This document shows positions 27,291 to 36,560 of a stretch of 64,000 bases of DNA, piece by piece. Each line of letters starts with the position of its first letter. Within the stretch, counting starts at the first letter, position 1. Source of the stretch: Helicobacter_D sp964464895. Its GTDB lineage: Bacteria; Campylobacterota; Campylobacteria; Campylobacterales; Helicobacteraceae. The translations under genes were made by a program, and so were the position numbers. Location of the stretch: assembly GCA_964464895.1 (NCBI GenBank), contig CAYXGY010000001.1, forward strand, positions 310,001 to 374,000, in the 5' to 3' direction. Below the pieces are notes generated by a model. The model worked only from the letters and a program-made list of their open reading frames with translations, ran no database searches and was not told the DNA's origin.

Positions 27291-28282
27291 TTTCCACCTC
27301 CTAAGCACACAAGCCCTGTAACAAAAACATTCAAAAGCGCAAGAGGAAATAATACCCTCCAACATAGCCCCATTAATTGGTCTGGACGCACGTGGGGATA
27401 AGCTGCTCTTGCCCACATAAATAAAAAGATGAGAAAACTAACTTTTAGGAGAATTGCGATTCCACCGGGAATGAATCCAAGAGGGTTAAAGCCTCCCAAG
27501 AAAATTAAAGACACAACAAAAGACAATGAAATCATACTCGCATATTCGCCAATGAAAAACATTCCCCAACGCATTCCTGCGTATTCTGTCGCATATCCTG
27601 CGACAATTTCTGCTTCGTGCTCTAATAAATCAAAGGGCGTCCTATTCAACTCTGCGTAACCCGCAAACAAAAACAATACAAAAGCCAAAGGTTGCGAAAA
27701 TACTAGCCAATTCGTGATTCCGCCCTCTTGATAATTGTTAATATCAATCAAGGATAAAGAACCAACTAACATTAAGGGTGCCAAGAGTGATAATCCCGAA
27801 ACGACTTCAAAGCTAAGGAGTTGCACCGCTGTCCTAGCCGCCCCTAAAATTGACCATTTACTATTTGCGCTAATACCTCCTAATAAGGGACCATATAAAC
27901 CAGCAGCCCCAACACCAAGCACAAACAAAATCCCTACATTAATGTCAGAAATAATCGGTGCAATTGTATATCCAAAAAGTTCAAATTCAGGGAAAAATGG
28001 GATAGGAGCCATTGCGATAAAAGCCGTAGCAGCAGTAATCGTTGGTGCGATTCTAAAAATAATGCGATTTGCGCCACTAGGCACAATATCTTCTTTGGTA
28101 AAAAGCTTAATCCCATCGGCTAAAATTTGTAAAACTCCAAAAGGTCCAACCATCATTGGACCTAAGCGACGTTGAAAGAAAGCTAAAATCTTACGCTCTA
28201 CATAGGTTGTAAAGCCTGCTAGTGCTGAAAAAATTAATACTACAATTAGAATTTTAATCAGTGTTTCAATGAAATAATTCAT
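27287..28282 (-). CDS. nuoH: Complex I subunit H
   Basis: 331 residues, eight helices, forming the quinone chamber with NuoB and NuoD. Signatures: YVERKILAFFQRRLGPMMVGPFG at the N-terminus and AELNRTPFDLLEHEAEIVAGY, the quinone-loop motif. Starts 3 bases after the nuoG stop. Confidence 0.97.
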   Translation of the reverse strand: MNYFIETLIKILIVVLIFSALAGFTTYVERKILAFFQRRLGPMMVGPFGVLQILADGIKLFTKEDIVPSGANRIIFRIAPTITAATAFIAMAPIPFFPEFELFGYTIAPIISDINVGILFVLGVGAAGLYGPLLGGISANSKWSILGAARTAVQLLSFEVVSGLSLLAPLMLVGSLSLIDINNYQEGGITNWLVFSQPLAFVLFLFAGYAELNRTPFDLLEHEAEIVAGYATEYAGMRWGMFFIGEYASMISLSFVVSLIFLGGFNPLGFIPGGIAILLKVSFLIFLFMWARAAYPHVRPDQLMGLCWRVLFPLALLNVFVTGLVCLGGGN

Positions 28283-28284
28283 AA

Positions 28285-30756
28285 TTAGACCTTTAAAGAA
28301 ACATTTGCGTAACGCGTCATCGGAAAGAATTTAAATTCCTCCAATCCACATACGCCAAGTGCTGCAAACTCGCCCGCCATTCCATTATCAATGATTGCTA
28401 AAGCCTCTATTGTTTCTCCATTTGCAAAGCACACCTCTATTGTTTCTCCCACTTGAATCCCAAGATTCTTAGCATATTCTTCACTCAATTGTAAGCCATT
28501 TTTGGAATCCAAATACAAAGATTGCAGAGTGCTTTTTGAGAAATGTGCTATCGGATTGCGTGCATACAGATTATAGGATTCTAACTCCACTAATTCTATG
28601 GGTGAAATCTCTAAAGGCTCTTTTGGGAAATGCACGCTTAGCAAATATCCACGAACTTCAGAGCCATCATTTAAAAATCCAAATTTCAAATCATCATATT
28701 CCACACTTTTAAAGCCTTTTTCTATCGGCAATTCTAGCGTATAATCTATCGTGTATTCGCTTTCTAATCCTAAAGCTTTGGCAATATCATTAAGTTCATA
28801 TCCATTATAAGGTGTTGCGGGAGCTAATGGCACAACGCGTTTATCCACATTGACGAGCGTGCCCTCTTGTTCGTTTAGATAAGGCATTTGAAGCGCGTCT
28901 TCTGCACTCACGCCAATTTTATAGTTTCCTTCCGCATTATAACCAATGCTATAACCTACTTTTTCTTTGTCTAATTCACAAATTAAAGAGATTCCAAGCG
29001 CATTTGTGCTCGGTGGGAGCAACAGAATCTTTACTTTGCTTAAATTTTCAATATAACCCAAAATCCTTGCGATATTATGGGCATTTCTTGCACGATACAC
29101 ATCAAAGCCAATGATTAAAATAGGATTCTTTGCTTCTTCTAAAGCTTTTTTTGTTGCCTCCATGGAATCCTTAATAGAATCGCCGCAATACTCGTATAGC
29201 GCACTTGTTAGGATTTCCACTTCTTGGCTTATGTTTTCAATTTCTTCTTTTTCTATGAATTTCTCATTGCCCTCTTCATCTAAGACTACATTCCCCTCTT
29301 TATCCAATTCTTTGACTTTGACTTTTTTCTTGACTTCTTTGGTTATTGTCTGCGTTTCTTTGCGTTCATAACGTTCCACTTGTGCCTTTAAAGAGACTGG
29401 CATTTGCTCTTTTGGAATACATACACTTGCAAGCAATAATGCCAAAGCCTCCTCACTATCTGGCTTATAGATTCCATTAATAGCAGATTTCACAAAACGA
29501 TTCACAACCACATCTTGCATCGTGTGAAAATAGGCTAAATTTGCACCTTTATTTTGTTTCATTGCATTGTTAATGCTATGGGTAATCACAGGCATATCAT
29601 AACTCAATGCCCCACCAAAACACATCACAAAAGTGCTTTTGGTAATGTCTTTTTGACTTGCATTACCCAATGAGCCACTGACTTTCATAAAAGAATCCAA
29701 AAAAGTTTTGAAAGGATACACTTCTTTACAGACTAATTTATAGCCGAATCTTTCTTTTAAACGCTGCAAAATCAAAGCTTCCTCATTGCTTAGATTTCCA
29801 CCAAAGCTAATTGTTTGTGCTTCTTTAAAAGCCGCGATACTTGTATTAAAAGACGCTTTATCCTTTCTTACTTTCTGATTGTTTATATCAAATGCCAATC
29901 TTCCTGCTGGGCAAAGGGTGGAAAAGTTCCAATCGCTACTGACGCGATAAACTTTCTTTTCACTTCCTCCGATTCCTTGCTGCTTGACTTCGTAAGTGAT
30001 TGCGCAGCCATTCCCACAATGCACACAGGTGCTTGGAATCTTCTCTAACTCCCACGCATTAGAACGATATTGGAAATGCTTGATACTCAATGCACCCACC
30101 GGACACACACTCACGCATTCGCCACAATCTCCACAAGCTTCAGATTCCACACCATTTAAGCCAATGAGAGATTTTTTAATTTTAGTCCAAACACCATAAG
30201 CATCTTTAGGCATACTTTCCTTGTATTCTTTGGGTGGCATATCCCCTTCGCGTTTTTGGGCTTTAATGTGTGCTTTACCAATTTTATCTTTACAGAGTGT
30301 TACGCAACGTTCGCACACGATACAGAGATTCGGGTCATAGATTGCCTGACCCCACGCACCAAATTTCTTATCATCATCTTTCATTGCATAGTTTTGCTCA
30401 CCTACCCCCACATAATGTGTGTAATTTTGTAATTCACATTCGCCACTTTTATCGCACACACCGCATTGCAAAGGGTGATTAACAACATAAGTCTGCATAA
30501 TCGCCTTGCGTTCTGCCTCAATCTCTAGGGTATTGACAAAGATTTGCATTCCGTCTTTGACTTTTGCATTACACGCATATACGCGCTTGCCGTCAGCTTC
30601 TACCATACACATTTTACAGGCAAGTGTAGGCGATGCGCAAGAAAGATAGCAAATCGCCGGGATAAACACTTCATTGGCACGTGCAGCATTGAGGATACTC
30701 TCCCCCTCCTCGCAAAGAATCTCACAACCATCAATTGTTACTTTTATTTTTTCCAT
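28285..30756 (-). CDS. nuoG: Complex I subunit G (Fe-S, molybdopterin-like)
   Basis: 823 residues. Order of clusters: [2Fe-2S] region with CYLSCASPTLACKMC, a His/Cys motif CGVCDKSGECELQNYTHY, [4Fe-4S] CIVCERCVTLC and CGDCGECVSVCPVGAL, then CVHCGNGC with TLCPAGRL near residue 260 (N7-like). The molybdopterin-like domain follows, with an inserted charged segment of about 35 residues near 480-515 (KKVKVKELDKEGNVVLDEEG). Since NuoE/NuoF are absent, NuoG is probably where electrons enter. It overlaps the upstream gene by one base. Confidence 0.94.
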   Translation of the reverse strand: MEKIKVTIDGCEILCEEGESILNAARANEVFIPAICYLSCASPTLACKMCMVEADGKRVYACNAKVKDGMQIFVNTLEIEAERKAIMQTYVVNHPLQCGVCDKSGECELQNYTHYVGVGEQNYAMKDDDKKFGAWGQAIYDPNLCIVCERCVTLCKDKIGKAHIKAQKREGDMPPKEYKESMPKDAYGVWTKIKKSLIGLNGVESEACGDCGECVSVCPVGALSIKHFQYRSNAWELEKIPSTCVHCGNGCAITYEVKQQGIGGSEKKVYRVSSDWNFSTLCPAGRLAFDINNQKVRKDKASFNTSIAAFKEAQTISFGGNLSNEEALILQRLKERFGYKLVCKEVYPFKTFLDSFMKVSGSLGNASQKDITKSTFVMCFGGALSYDMPVITHSINNAMKQNKGANLAYFHTMQDVVVNRFVKSAINGIYKPDSEEALALLLASVCIPKEQMPVSLKAQVERYERKETQTITKEVKKKVKVKELDKEGNVVLDEEGNEKFIEKEEIENISQEVEILTSALYEYCGDSIKDSMEATKKALEEAKNPILIIGFDVYRARNAHNIARILGYIENLSKVKILLLPPSTNALGISLICELDKEKVGYSIGYNAEGNYKIGVSAEDALQMPYLNEQEGTLVNVDKRVVPLAPATPYNGYELNDIAKALGLESEYTIDYTLELPIEKGFKSVEYDDLKFGFLNDGSEVRGYLLSVHFPKEPLEISPIELVELESYNLYARNPIAHFSKSTLQSLYLDSKNGLQLSEEYAKNLGIQVGETIEVCFANGETIEALAIIDNGMAGEFAALGVCGLEEFKFFPMTRYANVSLKV

Positions 30757-31655
30757 TACGCCACCTTGCTTACTTTGACTTTTTTATAGCAAAACGTATC
30801 ATTCAAATTCCAATCATTCTTTAAATCAAATGTTTGTGGAATCCACAAAATTCCAACCATACCTTTTAAATCCACATTGTGATGCAATTTTGCTTCCATT
30901 TCTTTTTGAGATTCCAAAAACTGCACTTTGATTATACCATTTTCCTGTATTTTACCCACTTGACTAAACTGCTTAGAAACTTCCAAAATCGGTTCTACAA
31001 GCGGCTTTTGCTGCAAATATGCTACCAATCCATCATAACATTCTAATTCCTCTAACGATTCTATGGCTTCCCTTTGAAGCATCATTGAATCTTTGGGTGT
31101 GGATTCTAAAAATATAATTTCTATTGATGGAAACATTTTACAAAAAAGTGCCAAAATTCTCCCGATATTCTGCGCTCTTTTGTGCGTACTCAAATCCTTA
31201 CCTAAAAGAATAATACTCTTTTGCAATGCAAGGCTTTGTGCAATTTGCTCTAATTCCTCCTCCGATAAATTACATTCGGAAGCAAGATTGCCTATATCCA
31301 AAGACTGCACAAAAGATTTCAATTCCGAATCTCCCTCATAGACATTATAAAACGCACTGGCAAGCAAGGCAACAATTACTTCCTCACAACCCACTTCATA
31401 AAGAAAATGTGGAAGATTGTGATAAGGATTGAAATTCAAGGGGTGGAGCAAAAAGGTATAAAGGGGGCTTTCAGGATTTTTTTGAGATTCTAAAGAATCC
31501 AAATCTATTCCTTTTTGCTTCAATACAGAAGCAAATTCTTCAATGAAACCACCAAAAAGTAAAAGATGTTTGCCTTTAAATGTATCTTTATCCAACGATT
31601 CGATAAATCTCGCTTCTCCCCCATTTGCCAAAAAAGATTCCACTAGAATACTCAT
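30756..31655 (-). CDS. Orphan complex I protein in the nuoF position
   Basis: 299 residues, no FMN- or NADH-binding motif and no Fe-S cysteines like those of NuoF. It is Leu/Glu-rich, with stretches such as KGKHLLLFGGFIEEF, ESPLYTFLLHPLNFNPYHNLPHF and LALQKSIILLGKDLSTHKRAQNIG, weakly reminiscent of NuoG's nonfunctional molybdopterin-like domain. It corresponds in place to H. pylori HP1265 and C. jejuni Cj1574, which replace NuoF. Proposed to form, with the next small protein, a docking site for flavodoxin or ferredoxin; not proven by sequence. Confidence 0.85.
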   Translation of the reverse strand: MSILVESFLANGGEARFIESLDKDTFKGKHLLLFGGFIEEFASVLKQKGIDLDSLESQKNPESPLYTFLLHPLNFNPYHNLPHFLYEVGCEEVIVALLASAFYNVYEGDSELKSFVQSLDIGNLASECNLSEEELEQIAQSLALQKSIILLGKDLSTHKRAQNIGRILALFCKMFPSIEIIFLESTPKDSMMLQREAIESLEELECYDGLVAYLQQKPLVEPILEVSKQFSQVGKIQENGIIKVQFLESQKEMEAKLHHNVDLKGMVGILWIPQTFDLKNDWNLNDTFCYKKVKVSKVA

Positions 31656-31897
31656 TAAGCAACCTCTGATGTTTCTTTTCTAACTACAATTGTCCAATCC
31701 ACCTCATTGAATCGCAAAGAGTTTAATAAAGTATTCCCACTCCTTTGAACCAAATCTGCACTTTTTTGGACATTATCAAAATCCAAGACTTCAAACAAAA
31801 AGATTCCTACTTCTCCGATTTCTAGTTCTTGGTTTAAAATAGTCTCCAAACGCGGACAAAAATCATTTTTTAAATGACGCAAATCAAAACGTTTCAT
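31655..31897 (-). CDS. Orphan small complex I protein in the nuoE position
   Basis: 80 residues without the thioredoxin-like [2Fe-2S] cysteines of NuoE. Starts MKRFDLRHLKNDFCPRLETIL. Same position and similar size as the H. pylori HP1264 protein. Overlaps nuoD by 4 bases and the next gene by one base, so strictly coupled in the operon. Confidence 0.85.
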   Translation of the reverse strand: MKRFDLRHLKNDFCPRLETILNQELEIGEVGIFLFEVLDFDNVQKSADLVQRSGNTLLNSLRFNEVDWTIVVRKETSEVA

Positions 31898-33123
31898 CGG
31901 TCAATCTCCCCAAATACGATATTGGTGTTTCCAATAATTGTTACAACATCTGCCAAATAATGTCCGGGTAATAAATCCTGTAAAACCCCTGTATGAAAGA
32001 AGCTTGGCGTTCGCATTTTGACACGATAGGGATAAGGCTCACCCTCTGAACGAATAAAAAATCCAAGCTCACCCTTAGGAGATTCTGTCGGCACATACAC
32101 TTCCCCCACAGGTGGGCGCATTCCTTGCGTAACTAGGACAAAATGCTGCATTAGAGAATAGTTTTGCGTCATAATTTGTTCTTTCGGCGCAGAAAAATAA
32201 CGCGTGTCCTCACACATAATCAAAGAATCTGTCCCTTGATACTTTTCAATCAACTGATAAAGCAAGCGGATACTTTGGCGCATTTCTTCCATATACAATA
32301 AATAGCGTCCATAACTATCATTACTTTCCCCTACAGGCACATCAAACTCTAATTCATCATACATTTCGTAAGGCTCTTCCTTGCGAATATCCCACGCAAT
32401 TCCACTTCCTCGTAGTAAAACACCACTCAACCCCCAACTTTTCGCCATTTCAGGACTAACAACACCGACATTTTCTAATCGCATACGCCAAATTCTATTT
32501 TCACTCAAGATTCCTTCATAAAGCTTAATTTGGCTTGGCAATAACTCCAAATATGCCTTGAGTTTTTCAATCCAACCCTGTGGTAAATCTAGCGGAACAC
32601 CTCCGATTCTCACGCTAGAGTGTGTCAATCTCGCCCCGCAATAATCCTCTATTAAATCAATTCCAAATTCACGTTCCCTAAAACAATACAAGAAAATGCT
32701 CATCGCACCTACATCTAATGCGTGTGTAGCTAGCCAAAAAAGATGAGAAATGATACGATTCAGCTCCAAAAGCATTGTGCGAATCACTTTTGCACGTCTA
32801 GGCACTTCCACACCTAATAATTTCTCTACACTCAATGCAAAGGCATAGTTATTGGAACTTGCGGCAATATAATCCATTCTATCAGTTGTAGGCAGAAACT
32901 CATTATAAATCATATTTTCCGCCATTTTTTCCATTCCACGATGCAAATATCCTACATCTGGCGTTGCTTTGATGACTTTTTCCCCCTCAAGCTCCAAAAT
33001 CAAACGTAACTGCCCGTGTGCGCTTGGGTGTTGAGGACCAAAATTCACCACCATTGCATTATCGCTAATACGGTCAAAAGCAATGTTTTCATAAAATGGC
33101 ATTAATTTATTGGGCTGTTGCAT
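31894..33123 (-). CDS. nuoD: Complex I subunit D (49-kDa)
   Basis: 409 residues, [NiFe]-hydrogenase-like fold that shapes the quinone site. Conserved parts: FGPQHPSAHGQLRLILEL, GYLHRGMEKMAENM, and the C-terminal DVVTIIGNTNIVFGEIDR. It is separate from NuoC, not fused as in E. coli. Confidence 0.97.
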   Translation of the reverse strand: MQQPNKLMPFYENIAFDRISDNAMVVNFGPQHPSAHGQLRLILELEGEKVIKATPDVGYLHRGMEKMAENMIYNEFLPTTDRMDYIAASSNNYAFALSVEKLLGVEVPRRAKVIRTMLLELNRIISHLFWLATHALDVGAMSIFLYCFREREFGIDLIEDYCGARLTHSSVRIGGVPLDLPQGWIEKLKAYLELLPSQIKLYEGILSENRIWRMRLENVGVVSPEMAKSWGLSGVLLRGSGIAWDIRKEEPYEMYDELEFDVPVGESNDSYGRYLLYMEEMRQSIRLLYQLIEKYQGTDSLIMCEDTRYFSAPKEQIMTQNYSLMQHFVLVTQGMRPPVGEVYVPTESPKGELGFFIRSEGEPYPYRVKMRTPSFFHTGVLQDLLPGHYLADVVTIIGNTNIVFGEIDR

Positions 33124-33124
33124 T

Positions 33125-33928
33125 TTACTTCCTCTCTTTTAGCTCTTTGGAGTTTTCTAGCTTTAACTTCGTTACAAACAACACACCCTCTTCCTCTTGA
33201 TAAGTAATAGGCTGCGGTTTTTCTGCTCCTTGTTCTATTTTTTGTCCATATTCTACTTCATAGCCTAGATGAGAAAAACGCGTGGAATCATAGCGGTCAA
33301 TACGCGCAGAATCTCTTTGTTCTACACCAATCACCTCTCGATATTCTTTCCCAAAAATCGTATCTACTTCATACCATTGTGCCGCTTCATCACCTTGTAG
33401 AGGATAGCTTTTTAGCAAAGGGTGTCCCACCCAATCATCAGGCATTAAAATGCGTTTAGGATAAGGGTGTCCTAAGGGTAAAATCCCGAACATATCATAC
33501 ATTTCACGTTCGCTCCAATCCGCACTACGAAACAATCCTGTTACGGATTCTATTTTTTCATTTTTGCGTAAAAAAGTCTTCACGCGCAAACGTTTAGCAC
33601 GGCTCATAGAAAGCATTTGATAAAAAATTTCAAATCCACCTTTTTGTTCTAAATAATCTATTGCACTTAACTCACTCAAGACATCATAACCCATTGTTTT
33701 TAAAGTCGCCAATGCACGATAAATAGAATCTTTTTCTACCCATATAACCAATGTTCCGCGCTCAAGATAAGATTCCATAACCTTTACCTGTTTGCCTAAG
33801 ATTTCTATATCTGCACTATAAACTGCGTTATTCGTTACAGGCTCTCTTGGAATCTTTGGTGCAACATAGAATCTATCTTTGTAATAGACTTCTTTTTGCG
33901 CATTGCTTTTTGGCTTATACTTTCTCAT
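33125..33928 (-). CDS. nuoC: Complex I subunit C (30-kDa)
   Basis: 267 residues. Core motif FRSADWSEREMYDMFGILPLGHPYPKRILMPDDWVGHPLLKSYPL lies at about residues 130-175. A C-terminal extension of 80 residues after it is charged and less typical. Ends one base before nuoD and starts 10 bases after nuoB. Confidence 0.96.
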   Translation of the reverse strand: MRKYKPKSNAQKEVYYKDRFYVAPKIPREPVTNNAVYSADIEILGKQVKVMESYLERGTLVIWVEKDSIYRALATLKTMGYDVLSELSAIDYLEQKGGFEIFYQMLSMSRAKRLRVKTFLRKNEKIESVTGLFRSADWSEREMYDMFGILPLGHPYPKRILMPDDWVGHPLLKSYPLQGDEAAQWYEVDTIFGKEYREVIGVEQRDSARIDRYDSTRFSHLGYEVEYGQKIEQGAEKPQPITYQEEEGVLFVTKLKLENSKELKERK

Positions 33929-33938
33929 ATTATATCCT

Positions 33939-34448
33939 TTATACTAGACGCTTAGGAGATTGCGCACGATTGGACTTTTGTTTGCGGATTTTTTGTTGCA
34001 ACACCATTAGGGCATATTGCAAAGTCTCTGGGCGAGGAGAACAACCGGGCAAATAAATATCTACGGGAATGATTCTATCTACTCCTTGCACTGTGGCATA
34101 AGTATTGAACATTCCACCCGTATTTGCACAGCTTCCCATAGAAATCACCCATTTAGGTTCAGGCATTTGATCATATAAGCGTCTGACGAATTGCGCATGT
34201 TTTTTTGTAACCGTTCCCGCAATAATCATCACATCACTTTGCCTAGGACTTGCTCTAAAAATCGTACCAAATCTATCAAAATCATAGCGACTTGCGCCTG
34301 TTGCCATCATTTCAATTGCGCAACACGCCAATCCATAAGTCATTGCCCAAAGCGAGTTACTGCGCCCCCAATTCAATAACTTATCCACACTCGTTAAGGC
34401 GATGGGCAAGCCTCCGCTCTTAAGATAATCTACTTCATGCTCTGCCAT
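33939..34448 (-). CDS. nuoB: Complex I subunit B (cluster N2)
   Basis: 169 residues. N2 cluster cysteines are in GLACCAIEMMA, MGSCANTGGMF and YLPGCSPRPE. ATG 34448 has AAGGAG 6-7 bases upstream and overlaps the nuoA end by 19 bases; the longer frame to 34469 is not needed. Confidence 0.96.
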   Translation of the reverse strand: MAEHEVDYLKSGGLPIALTSVDKLLNWGRSNSLWAMTYGLACCAIEMMATGASRYDFDRFGTIFRASPRQSDVMIIAGTVTKKHAQFVRRLYDQMPEPKWVISMGSCANTGGMFNTYATVQGVDRIIPVDIYLPGCSPRPETLQYALMVLQQKIRKQKSNRAQSPKRLV

Positions 34449-34819
34449 TGTAATGCTCCTTTTCTCCACGCATAAACAAAACCAATTACAAGCAACAATA
34501 CAAACAAAATCATTTCAATAAAACCAAACAAACCAAGCACTTTAAAATCTACTGCCCAAGGAAACATAAAAATAATTTCCACATCAAAAAGAATAAACAA
34601 CAATGCCATAGTATAAAATTGTGATGAGATTCTATTGGGTTGCTTTGTGGGAGCCAAACCGCATTCATAAGGGGCTAACTTTAGCTTTTGGGTTGTTTTA
34701 TTGGCTAACTTTCGTCCAACAAATCTTGAAAGAAATGTTGTCATCAAAAACGCCCCAAAAGTAAAAGCAAAAATCACAAATACGCCAAAATAGGGATGAG
34801 AAATATCCAAATGAGACAC
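34430..34819 (-). CDS. nuoA: Complex I subunit A
   Basis: About 129 residues, three helices, with YECGLAPTKQPNRISSQFYTMALLFILFDVEIIFMFPWA, the signature of this subunit, in the middle. GTG 34819 is preferred because AAGGA lies 7 bases before it; the TTG at 34825 would be too close to that site. First gene of the nuo operon. Confidence 0.93.
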   Translation of the reverse strand: MSHLDISHPYFGVFVIFAFTFGAFLMTTFLSRFVGRKLANKTTQKLKLAPYECGLAPTKQPNRISSQFYTMALLFILFDVEIIFMFPWAVDFKVLGLFGFIEMILFVLLLVIGFVYAWRKGALQWQSMK

Positions 34820-34853
34820 GCACAAATCCTTAAATTGTAAAACTTTCTTGTGT

Positions 34854-34862
34854 ATCCTAACA
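34854..34862 (-). promoter_or_regulatory. Extended -10 promoter of the nuo operon
   Basis: TGTTAGGAT on the minus strand fits an extended -10 (TGn-TAnnAT) 35 bases before the nuoA start, placing the transcript start about 28 bases upstream of nuoA. No -35 box is seen. The remaining 200 bases of this gap are AT-rich and hold nothing else I recognise. Confidence 0.4.
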
Positions 34863-35077
34863 TAGTTTTCTTAAAATTTAAAAATAAATCTGACAAAAAG
34901 CGAGAAAGATTGTTGCAAACCCTCTTATTGAAATAGCACTAGAACTTATAAAAAGTCAAATTTTCTATTACTTTTTATGAGAAATTTTCTATATTCTTAT
35001 AGCTTTTAATGATACAAAAAGAAACATTACTCTTGCAAAACTTTTAATCAGCATTGCAACTTATTCAATCATTCATA

Positions 35078-35914
35078 TTACCTTAATTCAATGCCAACCT
35101 TTGGATTGAGCGTGATTTTGTTTTCTTTCAACAAAACACTTAAAGCGCGTTTAAAGGCTTTTTTGCTCATAGAGCATAGAGATTGAATCTCCTTAGGATT
35201 GCTATCGTAGTGTAATGCTAGCTTCCCGCCTCTTTGTCGTAAAATCTCCAATACCTTTTTGCTCTCCTGCAAATCGGGGCTTTTTTCTCTAGGATTCTTT
35301 AAGCTCAAATCGCATTTGCCATTAGAATAAATGCGCTTGATGAATCCTTCACGCTCACGACAAAGTGGTAATTCCTCAAAAACTTCGTTTTGATGAAGCA
35401 ATCCCAAATTTACACCATTAATGACACATTCATAGCCCAAAGGCGAGATTCTAAAGGGTAGAATCTTAACCTTAAATCCAACTTTCAAATTACTTAATCT
35501 CTCGCGAAAATTGCTCAAATAGGGCTTGATATTTTCCTTTGCTATCAAGCGATTCTCCCTATCCACACTCAAAAATATCGCCACTTCACTACCCAAAGCA
35601 TACTTTTGGGGTATTTTAGTCGGCATAAATACATCTTTAGCGATTCCTAAATCTAAAAAACAGCCAAAATTATTCTTATCCACCACCTTTAAAACTGCAA
35701 TTTCACCCCTTTGCGCTTTAGGCGTTAAAGTCGTGGCTATGGGGCGGTCTTGCGAATCCGTATAAAGAAATACCAAGATTCTATCCTCTATTTTTGCGCT
35801 TTTGGGTAAATATTTATTGGGTAGTAATACCTCTGTATTTCCACTTTGTAGATATGCGCCCGCCTTAACAAATCGCGTCAGTTCGAGCTCTTTACAAATT
35901 CCAATCTCTATCAA
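35078..35914 (-). CDS. CvfB-like S1-domain RNA-binding protein
   Basis: 278 residues. Three S1-type OB modules can be traced: residues about 10-60 (VLLPNKYLPKSAKIEDRILVFLY), 65-125 (GEIAVLKVVDKNNFGCFLDLGIAKDVFMP) and 140-205 (GFKVKILPFRISPLGYECVINGVNLGLLH), followed by a winged-helix-like tail (LLKENKITLNP). This is the layout of CvfB/YitL, an RNA-binding regulator. TTG 35914 is the start, with GAGGAA 8 bases upstream; it overlaps the upstream stop. Target RNAs unknown. Confidence 0.8.
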   Translation of the reverse strand: MIEIGICKELELTRFVKAGAYLQSGNTEVLLPNKYLPKSAKIEDRILVFLYTDSQDRPIATTLTPKAQRGEIAVLKVVDKNNFGCFLDLGIAKDVFMPTKIPQKYALGSEVAIFLSVDRENRLIAKENIKPYLSNFRERLSNLKVGFKVKILPFRISPLGYECVINGVNLGLLHQNEVFEELPLCREREGFIKRIYSNGKCDLSLKNPREKSPDLQESKKVLEILRQRGGKLALHYDSNPKEIQSLCSMSKKAFKRALSVLLKENKITLNPKVGIELR

Positions 35915-36480
35915 TCGAACACTTCCTCTAAAATCTCATAAAGACCGCGCCCCAATGGCATATCATAAACCTCTGAAATTTGCATTCCCACGAAAAATAT
36001 CATCACCATAAAAATGGCGAACCCAATCAAGCCCAAAGTCAAAAAAGTTTTGATAAGTTTCAGATAAAATTGCTCCTCTAAAACATCATTGAGTGTTTTA
36101 TAAAAAACCAAAAAATCTACAAAAAATTGCAGCCAAAAGACAAAGAGTCCCACAAGCACAATACATAAAATTCCGAAAATTATCATTGAAACATAAGGGG
36201 AGAAATTTACGCTAAACTCATAAATATGCGCTTCCCACATTAAAACTGCATAGCCAATATGTAACCCAAAACCCGCAAGATTTAACAAAAGAATAAAAAA
36301 CACAAATCCTACCATAAGTTCAATAGTGCTAGAATATTCACGAAACTTCTTATGCATATTTTTTTTAATAATACTATCCTCTAGCCCATTACAACGTAAC
36401 TCCATAATCTCTGATTTTAGATTTTTCAACCAATTTTTACGCATTTTACTCTCTATTTTTGTTTGTGCATTTGCGTTCAT
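35911..36480 (-). CDS. Small polytopic membrane protein of unknown function
   Basis: 189 residues. A basic N-terminus (RKNWLKNLKSEIM) is followed by four hydrophobic segments: about 53-75, 90-125 (one or two helices) and 145-175. No recognised family motif. AAAAAGG precedes the ATG. Coupled to the S1 protein through a 4-base overlap. It could be a small integral membrane partner, but nothing shows of what. Confidence 0.6.
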   Translation of the reverse strand: MNANAQTKIESKMRKNWLKNLKSEIMELRCNGLEDSIIKKNMHKKFREYSSTIELMVGFVFFILLLNLAGFGLHIGYAVLMWEAHIYEFSVNFSPYVSMIIFGILCIVLVGLFVFWLQFFVDFLVFYKTLNDVLEEQFYLKLIKTFLTLGLIGFAIFMVMIFFVGMQISEVYDMPLGRGLYEILEEVFD

Positions 36481-36560
36481 TATTTAACCTTTTTTAAGTC
36501 TTCATAAATTTAATATTGCAAATTCTACTTAAAAATTGTCAAGTAAAACTTCACATTTTA

